Positions 1 through 11,120 of a stretch of 46,102 nucleotides of DNA are shown in pieces. This stretch comes from Polynucleobacter sp. GWA2_45_21. Lineage in GTDB: Bacteria; Pseudomonadota; Gammaproteobacteria; Burkholderiales; Burkholderiaceae. The notes under the pieces are model-generated. The model worked only from the letters and a program-made list of their open reading frames with translations, was not told where the DNA came from and did not search any database. The position numbers were made by a program, and so were the translations under genes. Location of the stretch: positions 1 through 46,102 of the forward strand of contig NZ_MHZG01000018.1 of assembly GCF_001830325.1 (NCBI RefSeq), in the 5' to 3' direction. Each line of letters starts with the position of its first letter. Within the stretch, counting starts at the first letter, position 1.

Positions 1-1636
<1,636 letters not shown>

Positions 1637-1638
1637 GA

Positions 1639-2943
1639 TTAGCTTTCTAAAATTAAAATTGCCCTGAAATCATTTACATTCGTTCTGGTTGGTCCAGTTT
1701 TAATCAGGGCATCTACTTGTTGAAAATACGTGTAGGCATCATTACGCGCCATATAGTCTTTGATTGAAATGCCTCTTCGATTTGCTAAATCGATAGTCTC
1801 AGGGGTTGCAATTGCGCCCGCATTATCTTCAGAGCCATCAATACCATCGGTGTCAGCGGCAAGCGCATAAATTCTCTTATCGCCATGTAATGATTCTGTA
1901 AGGCTCAACAGAAACTCAGCATTACGTCCACCCCTACCACCCCCTTTGACTATGACGGTTGTTTCACCGCCACTTAATAGGAGCAAAGGCTTAGCAAAGG
2001 CTTTTGTATCTATATTTGATAAACCTAAGGCAATTGCACCTAATACCCTGCCAACTTCTCTAGCCTCACCCTCTATAGAGTCAGATAACACTACAGAGTT
2101 AATTCCCTGTTTCTCCGCAAAGTCTTTAGCCGCTTCCAACGATTGCTTTGCAGTACTCATCACTACAGGTTTTGCAACATTACTAAAGATAGGATTCGTT
2201 TTTTTAGGCGTCTCTAATTCGCCATTAGCAAGGCTATTTAAAATCCTCATTGGCAATTGAATGCTGTACTTTTTGATGATTTCCAATGCATCTCGACAGG
2301 TAGTCTCATCTGGCAAAGTAGGTCCACTAGCAATAACACTAGGATCGTCACCCGGCACATCGGAGATAACAAAGGTTACCACCCTAGCTGGAGAACAAAA
2401 TTGGGCAAAACGGCCACCTTTAATTTTGGATAGGTGCTTGCGCACACAATTGATTTCGGAAATAGATGCTCCGCAAGATAGCAATTGCTTATTGATATCC
2501 TTTTTTTCATCCAAGCCAATGCCATCGGCTGGTACGGTCAACAATGCTGACCCTCCCCCTGAAATCAAGCAAACTACTAAATCATCCTCAGTTAACCCAC
2601 TTACTCTTTGAATGATCTGATGAGCCGCTTGTTCTCCAGCCTCATCAGGAACCGGATGAGACGCTTCAACGACTTCAATTTTCTCGCACTCTAGACCATG
2701 CTGATAGCGCGTAATCACCAGCCCGGAGATTTTTTGGTATTCATTCTCCGGCCATAGGACTTTAGCCGCTTGCTCAAATGACCTAGCCATTGATGCGGCT
2801 GCTTTGCCAGCACCTACTACGACAACTTTACCCTTAGGTGGATCAGGAAACAAGTTCGAGAATTTCATAAAATCTGGACTTGCCGCCTTCACCGCAACAG
2901 CAAAGAGTTCTTTTAATAAATTCTGTGCTGAGTTTGAGTTCAT
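1639..2943 (-). CDS. ttuD: Glycerate 2-kinase (MOFRL family)
   Basis: Phosphorylates D-glycerate to 2-phosphoglycerate with ATP. The 434-residue protein has the GckA/TtuD architecture: an N-terminal DUF4147-type domain with VVVVGAGKAAASMA (about residues 40-53), a central GGGSALL phosphate loop, and a C-terminal MOFRL domain with GGETTVIVKGGGRGGRN and the terminal GPTRTNVNDFRA motif. It is unrelated to the GarK/GlxK kinase family. It lies 11 nt after glxR and 2 nt before pyk. Its product is the substrate of the enolase at the operon end, which fits the gene order. An alternative symbol is gckA. Confidence 0.93.
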   Translation of the reverse strand: MNSNSAQNLLKELFAVAVKAASPDFMKFSNLFPDPPKGKVVVVGAGKAAASMARSFEQAAKVLWPENEYQKISGLVITRYQHGLECEKIEVVEASHPVPDEAGEQAAHQIIQRVSGLTEDDLVVCLISGGGSALLTVPADGIGLDEKKDINKQLLSCGASISEINCVRKHLSKIKGGRFAQFCSPARVVTFVISDVPGDDPSVIASGPTLPDETTCRDALEIIKKYSIQLPMRILNSLANGELETPKKTNPIFSNVAKPVVMSTAKQSLEAAKDFAEKQGINSVVLSDSIEGEAREVGRVLGAIALGLSNIDTKAFAKPLLLLSGGETTVIVKGGGRGGRNAEFLLSLTESLHGDKRIYALAADTDGIDGSEDNAGAIATPETIDLANRRGISIKDYMARNDAYTYFQQVDALIKTGPTRTNVNDFRAILILES

Positions 2944-2954
2944 ATTGCTCTTAC

Positions 2955-3851
2955 TTAGTTTGCAATCTGATGATTGGACATAATCTCAATGGCTCTGCAC
3001 AATGCTGAATGATCCATATTGCTTAAACCATTCGCAGCACATGCATTCATGAGTTCTTGGGTAGTCGCCGTATTTGGCAGAGAAATATTGAGCTGTTTAG
3101 CGCCCTGAAGAGCTAAATTCAGATCTTTCTGGTGAAGCTCAATTCTAAATCCCGGCTCGAATGTTCTCTTAACAATTCTCTCGCCATGGACCTCAAGTAT
3201 TCTTGAAGAAGCAAATCCCCCCATGAGAGCTTCTCTCACTTTGGCTGGGTTTGCACCAGCTTTAGAAGCAAATAACAATGCCTCTGATACAGCCTGAATA
3301 TTCAGGGCCACAATAATTTGATTCGCTACTTTAGTTGTTTGACCATCACCATTACCACCAACCAAAGTAATGTTCTTGCCCATCAACTCAAATAATGGTT
3401 TAACGCGATCGAAATCTGATTGTGAGCCACCAACCATGATGGTCAAACTTGCAGCTTTTGCTCCAACTTCGCCACCAGAGACTGGCGCATCGAGATAGGT
3501 AGCTCCAATTTCATTAATCTTTTTAGCAAACTCTTTGGTAGCCATTGGTGAAATAGAGCTCATATCAACAATGATTTTTCCTTTAGCCTCAGACTTCAGA
3601 CTCTGAGCGATACCATTTTCACCAAATAAGACTGCCTCAACATGGGGGGTATCTGGGACCATCGTAATGATGATGTTTGATTTTGCTGTTACATCTTCTG
3701 AGCTTTTGCAAACTTCTGCACCTGCATTCAATAGCTCCTTGGATGGGGCTTTAAAGTCAAATACGTTAAGCTCGTGGCCACCCTTTAGTAAATTCAAGGC
3801 CATAGGCGTGCCCATGATCCCTAAGCCGATAAAGCCAATTTTCTCTTTCAT
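2955..3851 (-). CDS. glxR: 2-hydroxy-3-oxopropionate (tartronate semialdehyde) reductase
   Basis: Reduces tartronate semialdehyde to D-glycerate using NAD(P)H. The 298 residues carry the beta-hydroxyacid dehydrogenase layout: Rossmann motif GFIGLGIMG at residues 6-14, the substrate loop DAPVSGGEVGA around 121-131, and the catalytic lysine K174 in GQTTKVANQ. The start is preceded by an AAAAAGGAT-type ribosome binding site. It follows hyi by 23 nt and precedes ttuD by 11 nt. The neighbours gcl and hyi identify the substrate more surely than the fold alone; 3-hydroxyisobutyrate dehydrogenases are close paralogs. garR is an equivalent name. Confidence 0.93.
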   Translation of the reverse strand: MKEKIGFIGLGIMGTPMALNLLKGGHELNVFDFKAPSKELLNAGAEVCKSSEDVTAKSNIIITMVPDTPHVEAVLFGENGIAQSLKSEAKGKIIVDMSSISPMATKEFAKKINEIGATYLDAPVSGGEVGAKAASLTIMVGGSQSDFDRVKPLFELMGKNITLVGGNGDGQTTKVANQIIVALNIQAVSEALLFASKAGANPAKVREALMGGFASSRILEVHGERIVKRTFEPGFRIELHQKDLNLALQGAKQLNISLPNTATTQELMNACAANGLSNMDHSALCRAIEIMSNHQIAN

Positions 3852-3874
3852 GTTTTATCCTTTTTTATTTTTTA

Positions 3875-4663
3875 TTACTGCTGATGTAGACCGTGTGTAT
3901 CAACCCAAACAAGCCCTAAGACCGTTTCTTTGGCGGGCTTGTATTCGCATCCTACCCAACCTTGATAATTGAGTTTATTTAAAGACTTAAAGATATTTCT
4001 GTAATTGATTTCACCGGTGCCAGGTTCATTTCTTCCTGGGTTATCAGCTATCTGAATATGAGCAATGCGATCAAAATACTTTGTAATATTTCCTAATAAT
4101 TCGCCTTCCATACGTTGCGCATGATAGATGTCATATTGCAAATAAATATTGTCACTATCTACCGCATCCATAATTCTGATAGCTTTTTTGGTCGAATTTA
4201 AAATAAAGCCTGGGATGTCATAGTTATTGATTGGCTCAACCAATAACTTAATTTTGGCAGCCTTCAATTTTTCTGCGGCGTACTGTAAATTACTAATGAG
4301 TGTATTTTCCGCATCCTCATCGCTGATATTTTCTGGCTTAATTCCCGACAGACAGTTCAATTGATTAACGCCCAGAGCATTCGCGTACTCAATTGCAAGA
4401 TCTACACCTTTCTTAAATTCATCAACGCGGCTAGGAATACAAGCTATTCCACGTTCACCAGATTCCCAATTTCCTGCTGGAAGGTTATGTAAAACAATTT
4501 TTATGTGGAATTGTTTTAGCTTTTCTTGTATCTCTTCTACCTTGTATTCATAGGGGAAAAGAAATTCAACCGCTGCAAATCCATTGTCTGCTGCGCGTTT
4601 AAAGCGGCGCAAAAATGAGTCCTCAGTAAAGAGCATCGATAAATTGGCTGATAACTTAATCAT
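3875..4663 (-). CDS. hyi: Hydroxypyruvate isomerase
   Basis: Interconverts hydroxypyruvate and tartronate semialdehyde. The 262-residue protein is a xylose-isomerase-like TIM barrel beginning KLSANLSMLFTE, with the metal-site segments LVEPINNYDIPGF and the C-terminal GCEYKPA. The length equals that of Escherichia coli Hyi. It lies 9 nt after gcl and 23 nt before glxR, the conserved glyoxylate carboligase cluster order. It is inferred to salvage hydroxypyruvate into the tartronate semialdehyde pool used by GlxR. Confidence 0.92.
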   Translation of the reverse strand: MIKLSANLSMLFTEDSFLRRFKRAADNGFAAVEFLFPYEYKVEEIQEKLKQFHIKIVLHNLPAGNWESGERGIACIPSRVDEFKKGVDLAIEYANALGVNQLNCLSGIKPENISDEDAENTLISNLQYAAEKLKAAKIKLLVEPINNYDIPGFILNSTKKAIRIMDAVDSDNIYLQYDIYHAQRMEGELLGNITKYFDRIAHIQIADNPGRNEPGTGEINYRNIFKSLNKLNYQGWVGCEYKPAKETVLGLVWVDTHGLHQQ

Positions 4664-4672
4664 GTCGTCTCC

Positions 4673-6463
4673 TTAATCAAGCAAGCCAGCCAGCTCAAGC
4701 CCCTTAATACCTTCTGGATGCTTGCAGTCAATCTCTTCAAATTCCATGATGTTGTCAATTTCTGTGCCCATGGCGATATTGGTCACCTTCTCTAGGATCA
4801 CCTCAACAACTACTGGAACACTAAACTCACGAGCCATTTTTTGGGCTTGCACCAAGGCATCTTGAATCTTGGCTGGATCTGTTACGCGTAAAGTTTTGCA
4901 ACCTAAACCTTCAATAACTGCCTGATGGTCAACTCCATACCCTTTTAGATTCGGATCTTCAACGTTTTGGTTTTCAAAAGCTAACTGAACGCAGTAGTCC
5001 ATATCAAAACCACGCTGTGCTTGACGAATCAAACCAAGATAACTGTTGTTAACCAGTACATGTACGTATGGCAGCTTAAATTGGGCGCCAACAGCTAACT
5101 CTTCAATCAAAAATTGGAAATCGTAATCCCCAGAGAGGCCAACAACGGTTCTTGTTGGATCAGAGGCAACCACCCCTAGCGCCGCAGGTATCGTCCAACC
5201 AAGTGGACCTGCTTGTCCGCAGTTAATCCAATTTCTTGGGCCATATACATGCAAGAACTGAGCTCCTGCAATTTGAGATAAGCCAATAGTGGAAACAAAA
5301 ATCGTATCGCGTGGGAATGCCTTATTCATTTCCTCGTAAACCCTTTGTGGTTTAACTGGGATATTGTCAAAGTGACTCTTCCGCAACATCATTTTCTTGC
5401 GATCGGCACAACGATCCGCCCACTCTTTAAAATCTTTCAGCTGACCTTTTGCCTTTCTTTCTTTAGCAACTTCCACTAACAGCTTTAATGCAGATCCAGC
5501 ATCAGAGGCTATCCCTAAATCTGGTGTAAATACACGGCCAATTTGTGTCGGCTCAATATCTATATGAACAAAACGACGACCTTTGGTATAAGTTTCTACT
5601 GAACCTGTATGACGATTTGCCCAGCGATTGCCGATGCCGATTACAAAATCACTAGCGAGCATCGACGCATTTCCATAACGATGGCTGGTTTGCAAGCCAC
5701 ACATACCCGCCATCAAGTGATGATCATCGGGAATGGTTCCCCAGCCCATTAGAGTTGGGATTACTGGAATTCCAGTGATTTCAGCAAACTCAACCAGTAG
5801 ATCTGAAGCATCAGCATTGATAATTCCACCACCAGCAACAATCAATGGCTTATCAGCAGTCATCAACATATCGATTGCTTTTTCGATTTGTTTACGTGAT
5901 GCGTGTGGCTTATAACCCGGCAATGGCTCGTATGTATCGATATCGAACTCAATCTCTGCCAACTGCACATCAATTGGAAGATCGATTAAGACAGGCCCAG
6001 GTCTTGCTGAGCGCATTAAGTGGAAAGCTTGCTGGAATGCACGAGGTACTAAGCCTGGTTCACGTACTGTGACCGCCCATTTAGTAACAGGCTTCGCGAT
6101 CGATTCAATATCAACCGCCTGGAAATCTTCCTTATACAAGCGCGCTCTAGGAGCCTGTCCTGTAATACATAAAATTGGAATTGAGTCAGCGCTCGCAGAG
6201 TACAAGCCTGTAATCATGTCGGTACCAGCTGGCCCAGATGTACCAATACAAACACCGATATTGCCAGCCTTTGCTCTGGTATATCCTTCAGCCATATGAG
6301 AGGCGCCTTCAACGTGTCGGGCAAGAATATGACTTATCCCACCATGCTTTTTTAAGGCAGAATACATAGGGTTAATTGCGGCACCCGGCACTCCGAACGC
6401 TTGGTCAACGCCCTCTTTCTCCATCACCAATACCGCCGCATCAATTGCTCGCATCTTTGCCAT
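4673..6463 (-). CDS. gcl: Glyoxylate carboligase (tartronate-semialdehyde synthase)
   Basis: A thiamine-diphosphate enzyme that joins two glyoxylates to tartronate semialdehyde with loss of CO2. I start it at the ATG giving MAKMRAID (596 aa), because GGAG lies 6 nt upstream and the family begins there; an in-frame ATG at 6475 would add four residues. With this start the usual catalytic glutamate is Val51 ([15 protein letters not shown]), the substitution known for true Gcl enzymes. FAD and ThDP domains are complete, including [10 protein letters not shown]...[10 protein letters not shown]. It is the first gene of the glycerate operon and is divergent from the LysR gene at 6565. Confidence 0.96.
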   Translation of the reverse strand: MAKMRAIDAAVLVMEKEGVDQAFGVPGAAINPMYSALKKHGGISHILARHVEGASHMAEGYTRAKAGNIGVCIGTSGPAGTDMITGLYSASADSIPILCITGQAPRARLYKEDFQAVDIESIAKPVTKWAVTVREPGLVPRAFQQAFHLMRSARPGPVLIDLPIDVQLAEIEFDIDTYEPLPGYKPHASRKQIEKAIDMLMTADKPLIVAGGGIINADASDLLVEFAEITGIPVIPTLMGWGTIPDDHHLMAGMCGLQTSHRYGNASMLASDFVIGIGNRWANRHTGSVETYTKGRRFVHIDIEPTQIGRVFTPDLGIASDAGSALKLLVEVAKERKAKGQLKDFKEWADRCADRKKMMLRKSHFDNIPVKPQRVYEEMNKAFPRDTIFVSTIGLSQIAGAQFLHVYGPRNWINCGQAGPLGWTIPAALGVVASDPTRTVVGLSGDYDFQFLIEELAVGAQFKLPYVHVLVNNSYLGLIRQAQRGFDMDYCVQLAFENQNVEDPNLKGYGVDHQAVIEGLGCKTLRVTDPAKIQDALVQAQKMAREFSVPVVVEVILEKVTNIAMGTEIDNIMEFEEIDCKHPEGIKGLELAGLLD

Positions 6464-6544
6464 ATCGATCTCCATTAAAAGTTCTATTAGGTTTGAATCA
6501 TAGGTATACTTTTTGAAAACATCGACAATGCTTTAATCAACTGA

Positions 6545-6561
6545 ATACTTAAAAAAAGTAT
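6545..6561. promoter_or_regulatory. Candidate LysR operator dyad between gcl and lysR
   Basis: A perfect 6-bp dyad, ATACTT and AAGTAT separated by five adenines, ends 3 nt before the LysR start codon. A related half site, ATACTTTTT, lies at 6506-6514 in the same short divergent region (6464-6564). LysR regulators commonly bind such ATAC/GTAT dyads next to their own gene. A role in autoregulation and in gcl control is inferred, not shown. Confidence 0.4.
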
Positions 6562-6564
6562 CGA

Positions 6565-7473
6565 ATGGATAAATTCAGAGAGGCGAAGGCACTAATTCTG
6601 GTTGCTGATTTTGGCAGTCTTGCGAAAGCAGCAGTTCAGGAAAATGTCACTCCAGCAGTCATTAGCAGGCGTTTAGACTCGCTTGAGCGAAGACTTGGGG
6701 TTAAGCTATTGCACCGCAGCACAAGATCAATTAAGTTCACAGATGTGGGTATTGCTTTTTTAGAAGACTGTCGAAGATTAACTAAAGAATGGGATCAAGT
6801 AGAAGATAGCGTGTCATCAGGACCACGAGAAGTCTCTGGCTATCTCAATATCACAGCACCTGCTGCTTTTGGACGAATTCATATTGCTCCACATGCCACT
6901 TCATTTCTAACGCAGCATCCAAAAGTTAAACTCTCCTTTAACTTCACCGACAAGGTATTGGGCTTCGTTCAAGAAGGTTATGATCTCTCCATTCGCATCG
7001 GCGGAAGTATCGATCCAAACCTTGTAGCTACGGAACTTGCAGTCAATAAGCGCGTTGTTTGTGCTAGTCCAAGCTATCTGAAAAAGATGGGGATACCCAA
7101 ACACCCTAAAGACTTGCTCAATCATGAGTGCTTGGCTCTCAATTACAGAGATACCTCTTCTAATGCCTGGCACTTTCAAGAGAGCAATATTCCTTTTCAG
7201 GTAAAAACCCACGGTGCAATCGATTGCAACGATGGGGAGATATTAAAAAACTGGGCAATTGATGGTCTTGGGCTCGTTTGGAGATCCACATGGGAAGTGC
7301 AAGATGAATTGCTCAGCGGAAAACTAGTTACAGTTTTAGATGAATTTAGCATCCCAGGGTACAACATCATGGCGGTATACCCACATCAAAGAATCGTTCC
7401 AACCAAAGTTAAAGAATTTATTAGCCACCTTAAAAAAATCTACACGGTAGAGATTCCCCCGCCTAGGGGCTAA
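6565..7473 (+). CDS. LysR-family transcriptional regulator, divergent from gcl
   Basis: The 302 residues show an N-terminal winged helix-turn-helix (FREAKALILVADFGSLAKAA ... VTPAVISRRLDSLERRLG, residues 4-45) and a C-terminal type 2 periplasmic-binding-like effector domain. The HTH of the CrgA/DsdC-like branch, with KLLHRSTRSIKFTDVG, is typical. It is transcribed away from gcl across about 100 bp containing a dyad, the classical position for a regulator of the divergent operon. The effector is unknown; glyoxylate, glycolate or a downstream intermediate are reasonable guesses from context. The next gene starts only 15 nt downstream. Confidence 0.9.
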   Translation: MDKFREAKALILVADFGSLAKAAVQENVTPAVISRRLDSLERRLGVKLLHRSTRSIKFTDVGIAFLEDCRRLTKEWDQVEDSVSSGPREVSGYLNITAPAAFGRIHIAPHATSFLTQHPKVKLSFNFTDKVLGFVQEGYDLSIRIGGSIDPNLVATELAVNKRVVCASPSYLKKMGIPKHPKDLLNHECLALNYRDTSSNAWHFQESNIPFQVKTHGAIDCNDGEILKNWAIDGLGLVWRSTWEVQDELLSGKLVTVLDEFSIPGYNIMAVYPHQRIVPTKVKEFISHLKKIYTVEIPPPRG

Positions 7474-7488
7474 TGGAATACATTGATT

Positions 7489-8388
7489 ATGATCAATCAA
7501 TTCAATCGAATCCCCCCGCTACATCTACTAATTGCATTTGAGGCGATAGCTCGCCATAGTAGCTTTGCAAGAGCCTCAGAAGAGCTAGCTCTTACACCCT
7601 CTGCTATTTCTCATCGTATTAAAAACTTAGAAGAATTATGGGGTATCGAGCTTTTTAATCGTACCGGCAATCAACTGCGACTTACTACCGCTGGGGCAAG
7701 ATACTTACGAGAAGTAAAAGAATCACTTAATTCACTTAACACCCTTGCAAGACCTGAATTTAAGGCTAAGAAGACCAGGTTACGCATCGCAACACCACCT
7801 ACCTTTGGCAGACAACATCTCCTACCAAAACTTAGTGAATTTACTAGGCTCCATCCAGAGATTGATATTGAATTACATATCCAGATACCTTTGATGGACG
7901 TCAATGCCGAGGAAGTTGATATTGAAATTCGTTTTGGAGATGGCAACTATCCTGGTTTTGAAGTCACGACGCTTATTGCCGAGCCTTGCGTACCTGCCTG
8001 CAGCAGGAATTACTTTCAGAAAATTGGAGGCTCATCAATCTTCAACCCAATACAAAAACCAAGGGATCTCAAGGATCTAGTGTTGTTAAGGAGTCCACTA
8101 GAACCATGGAAGCCTTGGTTTGATGCTGCCGACCTAGATTGGAAGGAGCCTGATGTGGGTCCACAATTTAATGATTTAGGATTACTCATTGAGGCGGTAG
8201 TGGCCGATATGGGGGTTGGTTTAGTAAGACCAAGAATGGTCAGATCTTTAATGGGTACAGGACAAATTATTAAACTGATTGATATTGAATCAGCCTCTCC
8301 TCATAACTATTACATCGTCAAAAACCCAAATAAGCAGTTCCCAGAAATTCAATCTTTTGTGAATTGGTTAACCCTCCAGCAATGGTGA
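7489..8388 (+). CDS. LysR-family transcriptional regulator, GcvA-like
   Basis: A second LysR regulator of about 299 residues, of the GcvA type: N-terminal IPPLHLLIAFEAIARHSSFA, recognition helix region LTPSAISHRIKNLEE, then an effector domain. A TTG at 7483 could add two residues; the ATG at 7489 is chosen, although neither has a clear ribosome binding site. It follows the first LysR gene by 15 nt and precedes glcD by 67 nt. Two regulators between the two metabolic operons suggests separate inputs, for example one for gcl and one for glcDEF; this is inference from position. Confidence 0.88.
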   Translation: MINQFNRIPPLHLLIAFEAIARHSSFARASEELALTPSAISHRIKNLEELWGIELFNRTGNQLRLTTAGARYLREVKESLNSLNTLARPEFKAKKTRLRIATPPTFGRQHLLPKLSEFTRLHPEIDIELHIQIPLMDVNAEEVDIEIRFGDGNYPGFEVTTLIAEPCVPACSRNYFQKIGGSSIFNPIQKPRDLKDLVLLRSPLEPWKPWFDAADLDWKEPDVGPQFNDLGLLIEAVVADMGVGLVRPRMVRSLMGTGQIIKLIDIESASPHNYYIVKNPNKQFPEIQSFVNWLTLQQW

Positions 8389-8455
8389 ATTAAATTCACC
8401 ATCATCATGTAAATCTTCCACCCTCTACTTGTTCCTTTCTTCGTAAAGTGAGCAA

Positions 8456-9967
8456 ATGGAAATTTCATCGACAACTGCTGACAATCTAGATCTAGTGACC
8501 GCTGCTCTCTTGAGCAAGCAATCATTACTGGTATCGGCCCTGCAACCCATCCTCCCAGAGCATGCCTTGCTATGGGAGCCTGAGGACACAATTCCCTATG
8601 AATGTGATGGTCTTGCAGCCTATCGACGCATGCCACTGGCAGTTGCCCTGCCGGAGACCGAGGAGCAGGTTGCCCAGATTCTGAAGGTTTGCTTTGAGAT
8701 GCAAGTGCCCATCGTCCCACGCGGATCTGGCACGGGACTATCTGGCGGTGCTATGCCTATTTCTCAGGGTTTAGTGCTCTCACTAGCTAAGCTCAAAAAG
8801 ATCATCAGAATTGACCCCTTCACCAGAACTGCGGTGGTGCAACCGGGCGTACGAAATTTAGCCATCTCTGAAGCAGTTGCCCATCTTGGCCTCTATTACG
8901 CGCCAGATCCATCATCCCAGATTGCCTGTTCTATTGGCGGCAATGTGAATGAAAACTCTGGTGGTGTGCATTGCCTCAAATATGGACTCACGCTTCACAA
9001 CGTATTAAAGGTTCGCGGCATTTTGATGAACGGCGAAATTGTGGAATTTGGCAGTCTCGCGCCTGACGCCCCCGGTCTAGATTTACTTGCCATCGTCATG
9101 GGCAGCGAAGGCATGCTCGCAGTAGTGACTGAAGTCACTGTTAGATTAATTGCTAAGCCGAAGTTGGCACGCGTCATCATGGCTAGCTTTGACGATATAG
9201 AAAAAGGTGCCAATGCCGTGGCCGCCATTATTGCCGCCGGCATTATTCCTGCCGGTCTAGAGATGATGGATAAAGCAACGACTCGCGCGGTAGAGGAATT
9301 TGTACGAGCTGGCTATGACCTTGAAGCTGAGACCATTCTCCTATGTGAGTCAGATGGCACGCCTGAAGAGGTAGCAGAAGAAATTGAGCGCATGACTAAA
9401 GTTCTCGAACAAGCAGGCGCTAGCGGTATCCAGATTTCTCAAAATGAAGCAGAGCGTCTCAAGTTTTGGAGCGGCCGAAAGAATGCATTCCCAGCAGCTG
9501 GACGCTTGGCACCAGACTACTACTGCATGGATGGCACGATCCCCCGCAGAAATATTGCCACCCTACTCAAACGCATTCAGGGTATGGAAAAGAAATATGG
9601 TCTCGCCTGTTTGAATGTATTTCATGCGGGCGACGGTAATATGCATCCCCTCATTTTATTTAACGGCGCTGATCAAGAAGAGTGGCATCGCGCAGAAGAA
9701 TTTGGTACTGAAATCTTAGAAGCCTGTGTTGAGCTTGATGGCACGATTACTGGTGAGCATGGCGTTGGTATTGAAAAGATTAATTCGATGTGTGTTCAAT
9801 TTGGTGAGGGTGAGCGAGAAATGTTTTGGGGCGTTAAAGCCGCATTTGACCCAGAAAAACTCCTCAATCCCGATAAAGCTATTCCGACTTTAAATCGCTG
9901 CGCCGAGTATGGCCGTATGCGTATTAGTGGCGGCAATTTACCGCATCCAGAGTTGGAGCGCTTCTAA
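8456..9967 (+). CDS. glcD: Glycolate oxidase subunit GlcD (FAD-linked)
   Basis: Catalytic flavin subunit of the membrane-associated glycolate dehydrogenase that oxidises glycolate to glyoxylate and passes electrons to the respiratory chain. The 503 residues contain the PCMH-type FAD domain (VPRGSGTGLSGGAMP near residues 85-99; SSQIACSIGGNVNENSGG) and the FAD-oxidase C domain ending with GEHGVGIEKI. Length is close to Escherichia coli GlcD (499). The stop overlaps the glcE start by one base (TAATG at 9965-9969), indicating coupled translation. Confidence 0.95.
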   Translation: MEISSTTADNLDLVTAALLSKQSLLVSALQPILPEHALLWEPEDTIPYECDGLAAYRRMPLAVALPETEEQVAQILKVCFEMQVPIVPRGSGTGLSGGAMPISQGLVLSLAKLKKIIRIDPFTRTAVVQPGVRNLAISEAVAHLGLYYAPDPSSQIACSIGGNVNENSGGVHCLKYGLTLHNVLKVRGILMNGEIVEFGSLAPDAPGLDLLAIVMGSEGMLAVVTEVTVRLIAKPKLARVIMASFDDIEKGANAVAAIIAAGIIPAGLEMMDKATTRAVEEFVRAGYDLEAETILLCESDGTPEEVAEEIERMTKVLEQAGASGIQISQNEAERLKFWSGRKNAFPAAGRLAPDYYCMDGTIPRRNIATLLKRIQGMEKKYGLACLNVFHAGDGNMHPLILFNGADQEEWHRAEEFGTEILEACVELDGTITGEHGVGIEKINSMCVQFGEGEREMFWGVKAAFDPEKLLNPDKAIPTLNRCAEYGRMRISGGNLPHPELERF

Positions 9968-11112
9968 TGTCCACATCAAACATGAATATCAATTTATTCC
10001 GCGATCAAATTCTGGCTGCAGCTAAAAACAAAACACCTTTGTCGATTGAAGGTGGCGGTACGAAGTCTTGGTATGGCAATGCCAACTCTTATGCCAAATT
10101 AGATGCTCGTACTTACTCCGGGATCTTGGAATACCAACCGGAAGAGCTCGTGATTACAGCCCGTACTGGCACACCTTTAAAAGAAATTGAAGCAGCCCTC
10201 GCTGAAAAAAACCAAGTACTCGCATTTGAGCCACCGCATTTTGGTGAGAACGCGACTTTTGGTGGTGCGATTGCTGCAGGTCTAGCTGGGCCAGGTCGTA
10301 TTAGTGTCGGTAATTTGCGTGACTTTGTTTTAGGCGCACGCATTATGGATGGTCAAGGTCAAGATTTGTCCTTTGGCGGGAAGGTGATGAAGAACGTTGC
10401 GGGCTATGATGTTTCTCGTTTGCTACCTGGATCTATGGGAACCTTGTCACTATTGCTCGAAGCCTCAGTAAAAGTTCTGCCGCGAGCAGCCGCTACAACT
10501 TCTCTTCGTTGCAACATTACTCAAGCACGCGCACTACAACTATTAAATGAGTGGGCTGGACAGCCTCTTCCTTTATCAGCCAGTTGCTGGATTGGAAATT
10601 CCAAGGGTGGTGACGGGGAACTCACTATTCGCTTAGCGGGCGCAGCTGCTGCTGTTAAGGCGGCGATTCCTCTAATGGGCGCGGCAGTTAATGCAACAGA
10701 ATTAGACTCTGGCACTGCCCAGACCTTCTGGAATCAGTTGCGTGAACAAGAACTACCGGCGTTCGCTAATCTGAAGGGTGACGACACCCTCTATCGCCTA
10801 GCGCTTCCAGCTGCCTGTGGACCACTCGCTCTAGAAAATATCGGCGACGATCTCGTATTGGAATGGCATGGGCAACAACGCTGGTTTATAGCACCTAGTG
10901 ACGTTGCTACTTTTGCATCCATTAAAGCTTTAGCTAACGCAAATGGAGGCCATGCCACTCGTTTTAAGCAGGGCACTCACGTGGATCCAAGCAAACAACG
11001 TTTTACCCTTCTGAGTGAGCAAGCGCACTCAACTGCTTTAGAGGCAGTACAAGCACGCCTACGAGCCGCCTTTGATCCTTCAGGCGTATTTGCTACTTCA
11101 CGCCTTCCTTAA
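9967..11112 (+). CDS. glcE: Glycolate oxidase subunit GlcE (FAD-binding)
   Basis: Second FAD-binding subunit of glycolate dehydrogenase, 381 residues. The PCMH domain is visible from SIEGGGTKSWYG through GATFGGAIAAGLAGPGR and GGKVMKNVAGYDVSRL, a typical GlcE signature. The C-terminal half is divergent, as is common for GlcE, and ends FDPSGVFATSRLP. It overlaps glcD by one base and is followed by glcF after 8 nt. All three subunits are needed for activity in characterised systems. Confidence 0.93.
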   Translation: MSTSNMNINLFRDQILAAAKNKTPLSIEGGGTKSWYGNANSYAKLDARTYSGILEYQPEELVITARTGTPLKEIEAALAEKNQVLAFEPPHFGENATFGGAIAAGLAGPGRISVGNLRDFVLGARIMDGQGQDLSFGGKVMKNVAGYDVSRLLPGSMGTLSLLLEASVKVLPRAAATTSLRCNITQARALQLLNEWAGQPLPLSASCWIGNSKGGDGELTIRLAGAAAAVKAAIPLMGAAVNATELDSGTAQTFWNQLREQELPAFANLKGDDTLYRLALPAACGPLALENIGDDLVLEWHGQQRWFIAPSDVATFASIKALANANGGHATRFKQGTHVDPSKQRFTLLSEQAHSTALEAVQARLRAAFDPSGVFATSRLP

Positions 11113-11120
11113 CTCTTTAT

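Noticed and set aside
8389..8455. Riboswitch (for example glycine type) before glcD
   Set aside because: The 67-nt gap is too short for the known metabolite-binding folds and shows no matching conserved core.
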